Positions 33,392-41,060 of a stretch of 44,909 bases of DNA are shown one piece after another; within the stretch, counting starts at the first letter, position 1; every line of letters starts with the position of its first letter. A model generated the notes under the pieces. That model worked only from the letters and a program-made list of their open reading frames with translations, was not told where the DNA came from and did no database searches. Position numbers and translations under genes: made by a program. Source of the DNA: Candidatus Peribacteria bacterium (GTDB lineage Bacteria; Patescibacteriota; Gracilibacteria; Peribacterales; Peribacteraceae). Location: assembly GCA_009691405.1 (NCBI GenBank), contig SICN01000008.1:1-44909 (forward strand), in the 5' to 3' direction.

Positions 33392-34678
33392 ATGAAAATC
33401 TTGCGCACCCCCCCTCTCATTTTTCTGCCGCTGATCGCACTCGCGCTCGGGTGGCATCTTGGTGCAAGTTACCAAATGAAGCACCTCACCGGTGAGCAGC
33501 AGAGGATTGTTGAATTATTCAGCATCTCGAGCGGGAGCGGACAGACTGTGAAGACGGATCCGGAGAAAGAGGTGGATATCACGCTTTTTTGGAGCGTATG
33601 GAGACTGCTTTCGAAGCATTACATCGAACCTGAGAAACTCGAAACGAAATCGATGGTCTTCGGTGCGGTCAGCGGGATGGTGTCCGCTATCGGCGATCCG
33701 TACACGCTTTTTATGACGCCGCAGGACACGAAGATTTTCGAAAGTGCTTTGAGCGGCACACTCGAAGGGATCGGCGCACAGCTCGATCTGAAGGATAGGC
33801 AGGTGCTCGTTGTCGCTCCGATCAAGGGTTCTCCTGCGGAGAAAGCGGGACTCCAACCGAAGGATTTGATTGTCAGCGTGGATGGAAAATCCGTTGAAGG
33901 AATGGCACTCGAGAATGTCGTGAGTATGATTCGTGGTCCCAAAGGCACCTTCGTCACTCTCGAGGTGAAGCGAGCATCGACTGTAGCGATGATCACAATC
34001 ACCGTCGTGCGCGATGCCATTCATATTCCGAGTGTGGAATCGAAGGTGATTGCGACCGCGACCGGATCCATCGGATACGTTGCACTCAATCAATTTGGCG
34101 ATGATTCTGTCGCGGAACTGAAGAAGGCGATATCAAGTTTTCCGAAAGAAGGTCTGAAAGGAGTCGTACTCGACCTACGGTTCAATGGTGGCGGGTATCT
34201 TGAGGGGGCGGTTGATCTTGTGTCGATGTTTCTGGAAGTGGGGGATGTCGTCACCGTCGAACACAGGGAGAACGAACCCGAAATTCATCGGGTGACCGGG
34301 TCGTCGATTCTGCCTGACATGCCTCTGGTTGTTCTTATCAACGGCGGATCTGCAAGCGCTTCAGAGATTGCAGCGGGAGCGCTCCAAGACCACAAGCGAG
34401 CGAAGATTATCGGCACCCAGAGCTTCGGGAAAGGCACAGTGCAGGAGATCATCGAACTTCCGGGTGGCAGCAGTCTTCGCGTGACCGTTGCTCATTGGCT
34501 CACTCCTGCCGGGCAGGATCTCGGGAAGAAAGGCGTGACACCGGATATCGTCGTCGACCGCACGGTTGAGCAGTATCAGTCGGGGTACGACCCTCAGCTT
34601 CTTGCCGCAGAGGTGTGGCTCACCGAACATGAAGATGTGTCGGGAGGTAAAAAAACGGCTACGGGGAGCGTGAAGTAA
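33392..34678 (+). CDS. ctpA: S41 family C-terminal processing protease
   Basis: 428 residues. An N-terminal signal anchor (about 7-24) puts it on the outer face of the membrane. Next come a helical region with IGDPYTLFMTP, a PDZ domain (AGLQPKDLIVSVDGKSV) and the S41 core: LRFNGGGYLEGAVD, the catalytic Ser in NGGSASASE (about 320) and the Lys in SFGKGTVQE (about 346). It trims C-termini of envelope proteins. ATG 33392 directly precedes the anchor and has TATACT 8 nt upstream. Confidence 0.95.
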   Translation: MKILRTPPLIFLPLIALALGWHLGASYQMKHLTGEQQRIVELFSISSGSGQTVKTDPEKEVDITLFWSVWRLLSKHYIEPEKLETKSMVFGAVSGMVSAIGDPYTLFMTPQDTKIFESALSGTLEGIGAQLDLKDRQVLVVAPIKGSPAEKAGLQPKDLIVSVDGKSVEGMALENVVSMIRGPKGTFVTLEVKRASTVAMITITVVRDAIHIPSVESKVIATATGSIGYVALNQFGDDSVAELKKAISSFPKEGLKGVVLDLRFNGGGYLEGAVDLVSMFLEVGDVVTVEHRENEPEIHRVTGSSILPDMPLVVLINGGSASASEIAAGALQDHKRAKIIGTQSFGKGTVQEIIELPGGSSLRVTVAHWLTPAGQDLGKKGVTPDIVVDRTVEQYQSGYDPQLLAAEVWLTEHEDVSGGKKTATGSVK

Positions 34679-34698
34679 GATCGGGGCAATCCGCGGAC

Positions 34699-34726
34699 TT
34701 GCATGAGTGTGATTTGTCGCTAGAAT
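34699..34726 (+). promoter_or_regulatory. promoter of the small gene at 34738
   Basis: TTGCAT, a 16-nt spacer and TAGAAT, 11 nt before the ATG. Confidence 0.65.
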
Positions 34727-34737
34727 TTCTCTCCTTT

Positions 34738-34995
34738 ATGGAAAAAGACTCTTTGATGATCGAATTACCAGTTCTCTCTGAAAGAGAAAGATGGGGGCTT
34801 GATTATGCCGATGCTGTTACGAAACAATGTCGTTTAGGGAGAGTCCCAGCCGATATAGAAGCTGGTTTGCGCAGATATGCATTCAAATTTCTTTCAGGCA
34901 CACAACTTGTTCCTGAAGATGAAGAGAATATTTTAAAGTACATTCAACAGGTAATTGATGACGGAGGTTTCCCAGGGGGTATAGGTAAGGATTAG
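34738..34995 (+). CDS. small hypothetical protein
   Basis: 85 residues, not recognised. Soluble and mostly helical: RWGLDYADAVTKQCRLGRVP, then IEAGLRRYAFKFLSG and EDEENILKYIQQVID. One Cys, no signal peptide. The gene is clearly richer in A and T than its neighbours, which suggests a different origin. It has its own promoter with a good -35 and -10. An upstream in-frame ATG at 34699 would fall on the promoter. Its stop overlaps that of ndk by 3 nt. Confidence 0.7.
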   Translation: MEKDSLMIELPVLSERERWGLDYADAVTKQCRLGRVPADIEAGLRRYAFKFLSGTQLVPEDEENILKYIQQVIDDGGFPGGIGKD

Positions 34996-35411
34996 TACTT
35001 GAACAACTCTTCATTTTTGAAGAATCTTTTCACTTCAACCTCCGCAGTCTCTTTACTATCACTCGCGTGTGCGACATTGATCATTACGTCTTTCCCGAAG
35101 GTTGCCCGGAGTGTGCCTGGGGCAGCTTTGCGACTATCGGTGACACCGAGCATATCCCGCATCACGTTCACGATGTCGTCGCCTTCGAGGACGAGCGCGA
35201 TCACCGGGATCGAGCTCATGAATTTCTCGATTTCGGGGTAAAACGGCTTATCGGCAACGTGTGCATAGTGCTCTCTGAGGATTGCGTTGGTGAGTTGCAT
35301 CATCTTGCATCCTCTGATCGTGAATCCGGCTTCTTCGAAGCGAGAAATCACTTTGCCGCAGAATTTACCGGAGACAGCGTCGGGTTTTAAGAGGATAAGA
35401 GTACGTTCCAT
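34992..35411 (-). CDS. ndk: nucleoside diphosphate kinase
   Basis: 139 residues. It balances nucleoside triphosphates by phosphate transfer through a His intermediate. The start MERTLILLKPDAV is canonical, with RGCKMMQLT, ATFGKDVM and the active-site His H115 in NVAHASDS. The usual GNMPGNAIHGSDS end region is altered to KDVMINVAHASDS, but the His and SDS are intact. ATG 35411 was chosen from the conserved N-terminus. The leader of about 55 nt contains a hairpin also seen upstream of rpsR. Confidence 0.95.
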   Translation of the reverse strand: MERTLILLKPDAVSGKFCGKVISRFEEAGFTIRGCKMMQLTNAILREHYAHVADKPFYPEIEKFMSSIPVIALVLEGDDIVNVMRDMLGVTDSRKAAPGTLRATFGKDVMINVAHASDSKETAEVEVKRFFKNEELFKY

Positions 35412-35459
35412 AAGGGGTGGTGGACCCCAATTCACTCCTGAGGGAGCTACAAGGGGCAA
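35412..35459 (-). promoter_or_regulatory. hairpin element in the ndk leader
   Basis: On the minus strand: GCCCC, GTAGCTCC, loop CTCA, GGAG, then GGGGTCCAC and CCCC directly before the ATG. Compared with 21821-21866 upstream of rpsR, the shared words are GCCCC, GTAGCTCC, TCAGGAG and GGGGTCCAC in the same order and spacing. GGGG can pair with the 5' CCCC or with the 3' CCCC next to the start codon. Confidence 0.65.
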
Positions 35460-35473
35460 GAAAGGTTGGATAC

Positions 35474-35502
35474 AGTTAACACGAGTGAAGAGGTTTTGAC
35501 AA
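35474..35502 (-). promoter_or_regulatory. promoter of ndk
   Basis: TTGTCA (35502-35497), a 17-nt spacer and TTAACT (35479-35474) on the minus strand. The transcript would begin just upstream of the hairpin element. Confidence 0.65.
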
Positions 35503-35508
35503 CTCTAT

Positions 35509-35543
35509 GACGCTTGCGTCCGCGGAAGAGATGGATCTTCCGC
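35509..35543. repeat. two adjacent palindromes between ndk and the M16 gene
   Basis: GACGC/GCGTC at 35509-35520 and a perfect 8-bp stem GCGGAAGA/TCTTCCGC at about 35522-35543. They lie just downstream of the M16 stop on the minus strand. No T run follows, so a terminator role is unproven. Confidence 0.5.
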
Positions 35544-35553
35544 TGCGACCGAA

Positions 35554-36813
35554 TTACGAAATCAACTCCTCCAGTTTCCTCTCGTCTTTCTCCTTCCCAA
35601 TGACGACGAGACGCAGGCGGTCGGTTTGCAGCAGGTTCTTGCCGAGTTTGTTCACCTGATCCAGAGTCACGTTCTCGATTTCTTCAAAATATTCCGGAAG
35701 ATCCCTGGTATGCGGGTAGAGAAGTTGCTGCTTCCCGAAGAAATGCGCGCGTTCCTCACTGTCTTCCATCGAGAGCGTGATCTTTCCCTTCAGAAAATCT
35801 TTTGCGCGGCGCAATTCTTCTTTCGTGATGCCGTCTTTTGCACACACATCATATTCATGTCGAATCGCCGAGATCGCTTCATGCAGTCTCGACTGATCTA
35901 CTCCCGCGCGTGTTGAGAGGAGACCTGTATCGAGATAATTGTCGGTAGAGGTCGAGATGTAGTAGCAGAGTCCTCTTGCTTCGCGGATATTCAGGAACAT
36001 GCGGGAGCTCATCGAACCGCCGAGGATCACGGAGAGAAGTTTGAGTGCGAAGTGATCACTATCGAGAGAGGAGACAGCTTCTACCCCGAGTACGAGGTGT
36101 GCTTGCTCCGTCTGCTTGTTTGTCAGCGCAATGCGCTTCCCTGCATGCGGTGTCACTGCGACAAAATCCTGCTTCTTCTTGCCGCCGATCGCACCGAAAT
36201 ATTCCTGTCCGAGTTGCATTGCCTTCTTCTCATCAATATTCCCGGAAAATGTTGCAACAAGATTATCCGGTGTATAGAGCTCATCTTTGTGTTTCTGGAA
36301 ATCCGCCTGTTTTACGGATCGGATCAGCTCTTCCGTTCCGATCGTGTCCCATCCGAGAGGCTGGTCGCCGTACACAAGTGTTTCAAAATCCCAACCCGCT
36401 TGGTACATCGGAGTGTCTTGGTACATTCGGTACTCCTCGATAATCACCCCACGCTCCTTTTCGATTTCTTCCTCCGGGAATCGTGCATGCAGGAGCATAT
36501 CCGAGAGTACCGAGCAGGCGAGCTCTACTTTCGGAGCTGCGATCTTCACGTAGTAGCCCGCGTACTCTTTTCCCGTGAATGCGTTGAAGCTGCCTCCGAC
36601 GGCATCGATCGCCATACTGACTTCTGCCGCCGTCTTATACTTCTTTCCGCCCTTAAAGAACATGTGCTCGAGAAAGTGGCTGATGCCCCTGGTTTTTTGC
36701 ACTTCGTACCGGGAGCCCGCTCCGGCAAAGACGAGGACGGTGACACTATCTGTACCGCTTGTGGGCGCTGTGAGCACAGGAAGACCCGAGCCGAGACGGG
36801 AGAGAGAGAACAT
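35554..36813 (-). CDS. M16 family zinc peptidase
   Basis: 419 residues, the usual size for a bacterial two-domain M16B (processing-peptidase-like) protein. The inverted zinc motif HFLEH (residues 46-50) is present, with the distal Glu in ERGVIIEEY, and RGLCYYIS in the second domain as in active members. It should cleave small peptides or presequences; the target is unknown. No signal peptide, so probably cytoplasmic. ATG 36813 has TACACT 10 nt upstream. Diverges from rpmH. Confidence 0.93.
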   Translation of the reverse strand: MFSLSRLGSGLPVLTAPTSGTDSVTVLVFAGAGSRYEVQKTRGISHFLEHMFFKGGKKYKTAAEVSMAIDAVGGSFNAFTGKEYAGYYVKIAAPKVELACSVLSDMLLHARFPEEEIEKERGVIIEEYRMYQDTPMYQAGWDFETLVYGDQPLGWDTIGTEELIRSVKQADFQKHKDELYTPDNLVATFSGNIDEKKAMQLGQEYFGAIGGKKKQDFVAVTPHAGKRIALTNKQTEQAHLVLGVEAVSSLDSDHFALKLLSVILGGSMSSRMFLNIREARGLCYYISTSTDNYLDTGLLSTRAGVDQSRLHEAISAIRHEYDVCAKDGITKEELRRAKDFLKGKITLSMEDSEERAHFFGKQQLLYPHTRDLPEYFEEIENVTLDQVNKLGKNLLQTDRLRLVVIGKEKDERKLEELIS

Positions 36814-36855
36814 TGCGGAGGGGAGTGTAGGGGAAAGAGGGAGGGGGGAATAGCC

Positions 36856-36885
36856 TTGACGCTTACAGGGAGTGTTCTGTACCCT
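36856..36885 (+). promoter_or_regulatory. promoter of rpmH
   Basis: TTGACG, an 18-nt spacer and TACCCT, ending 11 nt before the rpmH ATG. Confidence 0.65.
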
Positions 36886-36896
36886 CTCTTGGCTTT

Positions 36897-37040
36897 ATGC
36901 TTGGTAAGTTACGTTGGCGTCGGCGTCTCAGAGTGCACGGGTACCTCAAACGTTCTGCAACAAAGAACGGTCGCAGAGTGCTCAGAAAGCGTCGTGCTCA
37001 GGGACGAAAGAGGATTTCGGTGCAGAAAAAGCTTAAATAG
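36897..37040 (+). CDS. rpmH: 50S ribosomal protein bL34
   Basis: 47 residues. The bL34 signature is seen in RRLRVHGYLKRSATKNGR followed by RVLRKRRAQGRKRISV. Very basic, no acidic residues in the core. In most bacteria rpmH stands next to dnaA, rnpA and yidC; here none is adjacent, and rpmH has its own promoter opposite the M16 gene. The start MLGKLRWRR lacks the common MKRTYQPS beginning; no better start exists. Confidence 0.93.
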   Translation: MLGKLRWRRRLRVHGYLKRSATKNGRRVLRKRRAQGRKRISVQKKLK

Positions 37041-37089
37041 AGTTACGGTTTTGTGAGTTACTGGTTCTTTTGATGTGAATCAAGAAGCA

Positions 37090-37156
37090 AGAATCAGGAA
37101 TCAAGGAATGCGGGTTTCTGTGTAGCAGATTTTCCTGATTCTTAATTCCTGATTCC
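37090..37156. repeat. inverted repeat of AATCAGGAA words after rpmH
   Basis: The left arm (37090-37109) carries GAATCAGGAATCAAG and the right arm (37138-37156) its near-exact reverse complement. A further TTCCTGATTC lies at 37132-37141. The loop is about 28 nt. It may also act as the end of the rpmH transcript. Confidence 0.65.
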
Positions 37157-37181
37157 TCTCCGATCCAATCATCACTTCCTG

Positions 37182-37187
37182 TATACT
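37182..37187 (+). promoter_or_regulatory. -10 hexamer of the gene at 37194
   Basis: TATACT exactly 6 nt before the GTG start codon. No Shine-Dalgarno. Confidence 0.5.
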
Positions 37188-37193
37188 CCGTTT

Positions 37194-37490
37194 GTGGTTT
37201 CCCTCAGAAAAGCTTCGGCTGCAATCTTCTATCTTCTCGGAGCGCTGACGATCGTTGCGATTGTGCTGGTAAACCGCGGAATGTTTGTGAGTCCGCTCGG
37301 GGTCTTTCTGAACATCGTCGACCTGCCGCTTCTCTTTGCGGGCATGCTCTTCGGAGGAAGCACGCTTGTTTCAAGCCTCAGCCGCGAGAAAACATCGGTG
37401 CCTCTCGCACTTGTTGTTTTCACTCCGCTTCTCATCGCATTCGTATTCTTCGCATGGATCAACTTCGCGATGCCGTTTGCGGCGGTGTGA
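37194..37490 (+). CDS. small membrane protein, hypothetical
   Basis: 98 residues with three membrane helices (about 7-27, 33-56 and 70-96) and short loops; SLSREKTS is the only strongly polar stretch. Not recognised. Start GTG 37194 is supported by TATACT 6 nt upstream. It ends 3 nt from the converging adenosyltransferase gene. Confidence 0.7.
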   Translation: MVSLRKASAAIFYLLGALTIVAIVLVNRGMFVSPLGVFLNIVDLPLLFAGMLFGGSTLVSSLSREKTSVPLALVVFTPLLIAFVFFAWINFAMPFAAV

Positions 37491-37493
37491 TCT

Positions 37494-38045
37494 TCACCCC
37501 CTCGGTATCTCCACTCCTTTTTCTTCCGCACTCAACTTCTTATTCGCGTACCTCGCAGCGACGAAGAGATAGTCGCTCAAGCGGTTGATGATGACGATGA
37601 TCGTTTTCGTAATCTTCTCTTTTTCATCCAATTCGACGATCAATCGTTCTGCACGGCGGCAGATCGTTCGTGCGAAGTGCAGCTCCGCTCCGGCTCTGCT
37701 TCCTCCCGGGAGAATGAATCTTGTGAGGGGAGACAGTGAGAGTTCCATTTCATCGATCCACTGTTCCATCTGCATCGCGGGTGCTTCGGTCATACGCAGA
37801 ATGTTCGCCGAACTCTCGAGAGGAGTGGCAAGGTCGGCGCCGATCTGAAACAGAAGCGACTGAATCTCTTCGATTTGCTTCGAGAGAGGTTTCGGAAGAT
37901 TGTCCTCGCTCGTGACCACACCGAGACAGGCATTCAGTTCGTCGAGAGAGCCGTAGGCATGCAGTCTGAGAGCAGATTTCGGCACGCGTTGTCCCCCAAA
38001 GAGCCCAGTCTTCCCCTTATCGCCGGTGCGAGTGTAGATTTTCAT
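37494..38045 (-). CDS. ATP:cob(I)alamin adenosyltransferase (PduO type)
   Basis: 183 residues. It makes adenosylcobalamin, the cofactor of class II ribonucleotide reductase and some mutases. The family's ATP-binding start YTRTGDKGKTGLF is present, with FILPGGS, ARTICRRAER and INRLSDYLFVAARY. No cobalamin biosynthesis genes are in the window, so salvaged cobalamin is a reasonable inference. ATG 38045 is canonical. It lies 21 nt after pheT on the same strand and may be co-transcribed. Confidence 0.95.
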   Translation of the reverse strand: MKIYTRTGDKGKTGLFGGQRVPKSALRLHAYGSLDELNACLGVVTSEDNLPKPLSKQIEEIQSLLFQIGADLATPLESSANILRMTEAPAMQMEQWIDEMELSLSPLTRFILPGGSRAGAELHFARTICRRAERLIVELDEKEKITKTIIVIINRLSDYLFVAARYANKKLSAEEKGVEIPRG

Positions 38046-38066
38046 AAAAAAGAATTCAGAGAGGCT

Positions 38067-40442
38067 CTACTGAGCCGCGGTGTTCAATTCAGTAACAACC
38101 TTTCCATGGATCTTCTCCACCTCTTCTTGCGTGAGCGTTCTTTCAGGCGACCTATACGTGAAACGCAGCGTCAGAGTTTTCAGCGTATCTTTTTCGTAGA
38201 GGTGCACGGTCTCGATCTTGACGAGAAGGGGGTCAAGAGTCTTGAGCGCCTTCACAATCGCTTCGTAACTGCGCTTCCCTGAGAGAGGCATCGTCTCGTC
38301 GAAGACGATCGCCGGGAAGACGGGGATCGGTTTTGCGATCGTGACACTTGCCGGGAGTGGGAAGAGGCGATGCAAGCCGAGTGTGACGGCGGCGGTTCTC
38401 TCGGGGAGTCCCAGAGCACTGATAAGCAGCGGATGCAGTTCGAAGAGGTGACCCACAAGCGTACTACAAACCACAATCTCCGCACTCCGCCCGCTGTGTG
38501 CGATTCCACTCATCGGTACTGATCCTTTGCGCACCGTCGCAGTGTATCCGGCATCGGCGAGGGCACGCAGAATATCCGCTTTCGCAATGAGGAGGGGAGA
38601 ATCTTGTATTGTTGTCTTGCCTCGGGAAAGGACGGCGAATGTCAGTCCTGCATGTTCATCATTCCTTCGGAATACCGAACCGGTTTCATAGACCTTAAGG
38701 AGCGTCGCGCCACTCTTTCTGAGTTCACCCGCAGCAGTTTCGATAAGTGAAGGGATAAGGCTTGTTCGCATCAGCGAGAGTTCCTCACCGATCGGATTCT
38801 CCACTCTCACCGCTTCCCCTGGATCTAAATTCCATTTCTTCATTTGTGCGGGACTGGTGAATGCGAGATGCAACATCTCTATTGCTCCGGCTTCGGAGAG
38901 AGAATCGCGGATTGTATGGAGCCTGGTGCTACGAACCGGCGGCTCGATCGAGGCTTCCGGCATAACGGGTTTGATATTGGCGTATCCGTAGACGCGCGCC
39001 ACTTCCTCCGCGATGTCTTGGACGTGCATCAGATCCCTGCGCCAGACAGGAGTGGTGACGGCAAGAGAGTCTTTTGCGGATTTTTTCACTGTGCAGCCGA
39101 GATTCGTAAGAATCATTTTCATCTTTGCTGCAGGAATATCGGTACCGATGAATTCCTGCAGTTTCTTCATGTTGACCTTCATCGTCTTGGGTTTTTCCTG
39201 CTTCCCCCAACTGACAAGCTTCGAGCTCACGCACGATCCCTCGGAAAGTTCGAGGAACAATTCAACCGCACGTCGTAGACCTCTGTCGGCGGTGCATGGC
39301 ATCACACCTTTCTCGTAGACGGTCGCGGCATCAGTTCTGTGTCCCATGGCAATCACGGTTTTTCGCACGGATACCGGATCGATGATGCCAGCCTGCACGA
39401 AGATGCTGCGCGTCGTATTCTTCGTCGATGTCCTGAGTCCCCCCATGACGCCGAAGAGATCGAAAATCCCTGCGTCGTCGCTGATGACCACGGTTCCCTC
39501 GGGGAGAGCCCTCTCGGCTTTGTCGAGAGTTGTCATTCTTTCCCCTTTCTTACTCGTTCTGATTCGCAGTGTTCCTTTGAAATCCTCCGCATCGAACGCA
39601 TGCAGCGGCATACCGGTCTCGAGGAGAACGTAATTCGTGATGTCGACGACGAGATTGATCGGTCTCCAGCCACATGCGACCAGTCTCTTCTTCATCCACT
39701 CGGGCGATGGTCCGATGGCTTTCAGAGTCATGAGACAACCGTTGTAGTACGGGATCAAGTCTCCCACATCGTTTTTCAGCGTGAAGGGAGCTTCCGTTTT
39801 CGGGAATGTGCATTTCGGCATCGTGGGTTCTTTCTTCCATCTCGCGAGCCCCATAGCGACAAGTTCTCTTGCGACACCGATCACGGAGAAAAGATCCGGA
39901 CGATTGGTGATTGCATGATTATCGATATGAAAAATGACATCGGTGAGCCCGAGCGCCTCACGGAGCGGCGTGCCGACCTTATATTCGCCTTTCGAGAGAT
40001 CGGCGATCGGTCTGCTCCCTTCTTCGGGTTTCGAAGGGAACAACGCCTCGATTTCCACTTCTTCTGCGGCGCAGATCATGCCTTCGCTTTCTTCGCCGCG
40101 GATCTTCACTTTCTGCAGTGTTACAAGTTCTTTCCCGCCGGCTTTGACGGTTGCGTCGACATGTGCGAAAGCAATGAGCATTCCCTGCCGTAGATTTGTT
40201 CCTCCGCAGACGACGTGTTTCACTCCTTGATCGGTTTCAAGCGTGCACACGGAGAGCTTGTCGGCGTTCGGGTGCTTCCCAAGTGTCAGAATTTTTGCCA
40301 CGACGCATCGTTCCATCAGGGCTCCTTGTTCACTCACCTCATCCACTTCGCCCATGCTGCATGTCATGCGATCCGCGATCACCAGAGGATCCGTTTCGAT
40401 CCAGTCGATGAAGTCGCCTAACCAGTTGCGGGAGATTTTCAT
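38067..40442 (-). CDS. pheT: phenylalanyl-tRNA synthetase beta subunit
   Basis: 791 residues, full length. The heterotetramer charges tRNA-Phe. Domains in order: N-terminal MKISRNWLGDFIDW, an EMAP-type tRNA-binding domain (VVAKILTLGKHPNADKL), the B3/B4 editing region, the B5 DNA-binding-like domain (RDLMHVQDIAEEVARVYGY), the catalytic-like core and a C-terminal anticodon-binding FDX-ACB domain (MPLSGKRSYEAIVKAL). pheS, usually directly upstream, is absent; upstream are a hairpin and an unrelated gene. TACTCT lies 6 nt before the ATG. Confidence 0.97.
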   Translation of the reverse strand: MKISRNWLGDFIDWIETDPLVIADRMTCSMGEVDEVSEQGALMERCVVAKILTLGKHPNADKLSVCTLETDQGVKHVVCGGTNLRQGMLIAFAHVDATVKAGGKELVTLQKVKIRGEESEGMICAAEEVEIEALFPSKPEEGSRPIADLSKGEYKVGTPLREALGLTDVIFHIDNHAITNRPDLFSVIGVARELVAMGLARWKKEPTMPKCTFPKTEAPFTLKNDVGDLIPYYNGCLMTLKAIGPSPEWMKKRLVACGWRPINLVVDITNYVLLETGMPLHAFDAEDFKGTLRIRTSKKGERMTTLDKAERALPEGTVVISDDAGIFDLFGVMGGLRTSTKNTTRSIFVQAGIIDPVSVRKTVIAMGHRTDAATVYEKGVMPCTADRGLRRAVELFLELSEGSCVSSKLVSWGKQEKPKTMKVNMKKLQEFIGTDIPAAKMKMILTNLGCTVKKSAKDSLAVTTPVWRRDLMHVQDIAEEVARVYGYANIKPVMPEASIEPPVRSTRLHTIRDSLSEAGAIEMLHLAFTSPAQMKKWNLDPGEAVRVENPIGEELSLMRTSLIPSLIETAAGELRKSGATLLKVYETGSVFRRNDEHAGLTFAVLSRGKTTIQDSPLLIAKADILRALADAGYTATVRKGSVPMSGIAHSGRSAEIVVCSTLVGHLFELHPLLISALGLPERTAAVTLGLHRLFPLPASVTIAKPIPVFPAIVFDETMPLSGKRSYEAIVKALKTLDPLLVKIETVHLYEKDTLKTLTLRFTYRSPERTLTQEEVEKIHGKVVTELNTAAQ

Positions 40443-40482
40443 ATGAATAGAGTACTCACGAGACGGCAGAAAAGCGAGAAAA

Positions 40483-40525
40483 GGCAGAAAGGGCAGGAAT
40501 GTAAAACGTTTCTGTCCTTTCTGCC
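40483..40525. repeat. inverted repeat of GGCAGAAAGG words
   Basis: GGCAGAAAGGGCAG (40483-40496) pairs with CTGTCCTTTCTGCC (40512-40525) with one mismatch across a 15-nt loop. Further copies of the word lie on both sides (from about 40465 to 40540). It fills the space between pheT and the gene at 40589. Confidence 0.7.
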
Positions 40526-40588
40526 ATTCCTGCCTTTCTAGACCTCTGTTACACTATCTTCCACTTACTTCTTTTCTCTCCTCGTTCT

Positions 40589-40861
40589 ATGGCTATTCTC
40601 AGTAAGAAGCATGCGGGATGTTCCACGGGCTGCAGCGCCTCCAAGTGGGTCGTGTGTCTGCTCCTTCTTTTCGTTGCTCTCGCAGCGCTCGTCGGCGTGT
40701 ACCAGACGCATGTGATCGTCGGCACCGATCCGGCACGATTTGCCATTCAGTTCGGCTCCACATCGGGATCGCTCTCGATCATCGCCTTTGTCGTTGCGGT
40801 CATGGCATGGGGCAAGAAGATGTCTTGCTGCATGAGCGGCAGCTGTGAGGTGTGCAAATAA
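40589..40861 (+). CDS. Cys-rich small membrane protein, hypothetical
   Basis: 90 residues. Two membrane helices (about 20-42 and 58-75) link a short N-terminus with CSTGC and a C-terminus with CCMSGSCEVC. With both ends on the same side of the membrane, the clusters could bind a metal together (inference). Not recognised. ATG 40589 has no Shine-Dalgarno; TTACACT about 34 nt upstream may be its -10 region. Confidence 0.7.
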   Translation: MAILSKKHAGCSTGCSASKWVVCLLLLFVALAALVGVYQTHVIVGTDPARFAIQFGSTSGSLSIIAFVVAVMAWGKKMSCCMSGSCEVCK

Positions 40862-40883
40862 AGAACAGTTGACTATTGATCGT

Positions 40884-40918
40884 GGACAATTGACACTGGG
40901 TCTCCGTGTCGACTGTCC
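40884..40918. repeat. inverted repeat of TTGAC words before tRNA-Ser
   Basis: GGACAATTGACAC (40884-40896) pairs with GTGTCGACTGTCC (40906-40918) at 11 of 13 positions. Additional TTGACTATTGA words lie just upstream (from 40869). Confidence 0.6.
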
Positions 40919-40945
40919 ATTGGTCGTACACGAAAATTTCTTTAA

Positions 40946-41035
40946 GGAGAGGTCGCATAGTGGCCTAGTGCGCTCGCTTGGAAAGCGAGTAGACCTGAAA
41001 GGGTCTCGGGAGTTCGAATCTCCCCCTCTCCGCCA
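40946..41035 (+). tRNA. tRNA-Ser (anticodon GGA)
   Basis: 90 nt, class II tRNA. Acceptor GGAGAGG pairs with CCTCTCC. The anticodon stem CTCGC/GCGAG holds TTGGAAA with anticodon GGA, reading UCC and UCU. The long variable arm AGACCTGAAAGGGTCT is typical of tRNA-Ser. T-arm with GTTCGAATC. CCA is encoded. Confidence 0.97.
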
Positions 41036-41044
41036 CACAAAAGA

Positions 41045-41060
41045 AAAATAGAACTATTTT
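41045..41060. terminator. weak AT-rich hairpin after tRNA-Ser and the GT-C gene
   Basis: AAAATAG/CTATTTT, a 7-bp stem with a 2-nt gap, overlaps the stop of the minus-strand gene. On the minus strand it continues with TCTTTTG. It may end both converging transcripts, but it is weak. Confidence 0.35.

Noticed and set aside
35509-35543. Terminator of the M16 gene
   Set aside because: Two good palindromes but no T run on the minus strand; listed as repeats only.
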